Assembly: GCA_023404715.1 (NCBI GenBank)
Contig: JAEYAR010000101.1
Coordinates: forward strand, 17,778-81,777
Length of the DNA: 64,000 nucleotides
Direction: 5' to 3'
Source: Bacillota bacterium
GTDB lineage: Bacteria; Bacillota; Clostridia; Christensenellales; Aristaeellaceae
Numbering within the stretch: the first letter of the stretch is position 1; each line of letters opens with the position of its first letter. The notes under the pieces were generated by a model. That model saw nothing but the letters and a program-made list of their open reading frames with translations. It was not told the origin of the DNA and ran no database searches. Shown here piece by piece: positions 63,989-64,000 of this stretch. The position numbers and the translations under genes were made by a program.

Positions 63989-64000
63989 CTATCCTTTGAC
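63989..64000 (-). CDS. C-terminal end of a probable ABC permease (cut by window edge)
   Basis: Only the codons for Val-Lys-Gly and the stop TAG are inside the window. Two of the three YtcP-type permeases here end in '..KG' (KGVMIGAIKG, KGVMIGSVKG) followed by a binding-protein gene, and a binding protein does follow 105 bases on. The call rests on this pattern alone. Confidence 0.5.
   Translation of the reverse strand, partial: VKG

Overview
The window reads as a GC-rich chromosome segment of an anaerobic, carbohydrate-feeding member of the Bacillota (class Clostridia; a gut lineage such as Christensenellales is my guess). The grounds are YesM/YesN-type two-component pairs, LplB/YtcP-type sugar ABC importers, many AraC regulators, strong AGGAGG ribosome sites, some TTG/GTG starts, and a clostridial small-protein block (ribbon-helix-helix, DUF6809-like, holin-like toxin). 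I see no rRNA, tRNA, CRISPR array, transposase or integrase. No gap longer than about 275 bases lacks a gene; the largest (50527-50801, 16717-16984, 17801-18047, 43055-43292) hold promoters, hairpins and leaders described below.

Layout. 1-3890 (-): sensor kinase, response regulator and the start of a solute-binding protein. 4019-9672: a glyoxylate-to-glycerate-like module (2-hydroxyacid dehydrogenase, IclR regulator, Hyi-like isomerase, Gcl-like ThDP enzyme, Ldh2-family dehydrogenase) with a palindromic operator over the gcl promoter. 9674-18971: a membrane-bound AraC sensor, an unknown TIM-barrel-like protein, an ABC importer, a sugar isomerase and a PocR-AraC regulator. 19153-25553 (+): FAD oxidoreductase, ABC importer, SGNH esterase and GH130 phosphorylase, probably for (acetylated) manno-oligosaccharides. 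25622-27734: MATE exporter with an attenuator-like leader, a small acidic protein and an XRE regulator. 27824-37050 (-): Gfo/Idh oxidoreductase plus isomerase, a CUT1 importer, a two-component pair and an AraC regulator. 37161-42122 (+): tightly coupled redox operon (OYE-like Fe-S flavoenzyme, SDR, fumarate-reductase-type flavoprotein, Gfo/Idh). 42185-49463: AraC regulator, ABC importer and a large protein of unknown function. 49473-54347: small genes, a type I toxin-antitoxin locus, and the housekeeping translation GTPases prfC and typA. 54492-64000 (-): a ten-gene operon, cut at the right edge, with importer, GH123-like hydrolase, three amidohydrolases, an enolase-superfamily enzyme, a creatininase-family protein, a Gfo/Idh dehydrogenase and an RraA-type aldolase.

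The common theme is uptake of sugar oligomers or glycosides by at least six separate importers, each with its own sensor, followed by oxidative, non-classical sugar processing (Gfo/Idh, isomerases, dehydratase-like enzymes, aldolase). The most notable signals are the 54.5-64 kb operon with two enzymes whose usual catalytic residues are missing, the Gcl-like enzyme that keeps the canonical glutamate, the compact type I toxin-antitoxin locus, two related terminator elements 10 kb apart, and six solute-binding proteins that all lack a lipobox.
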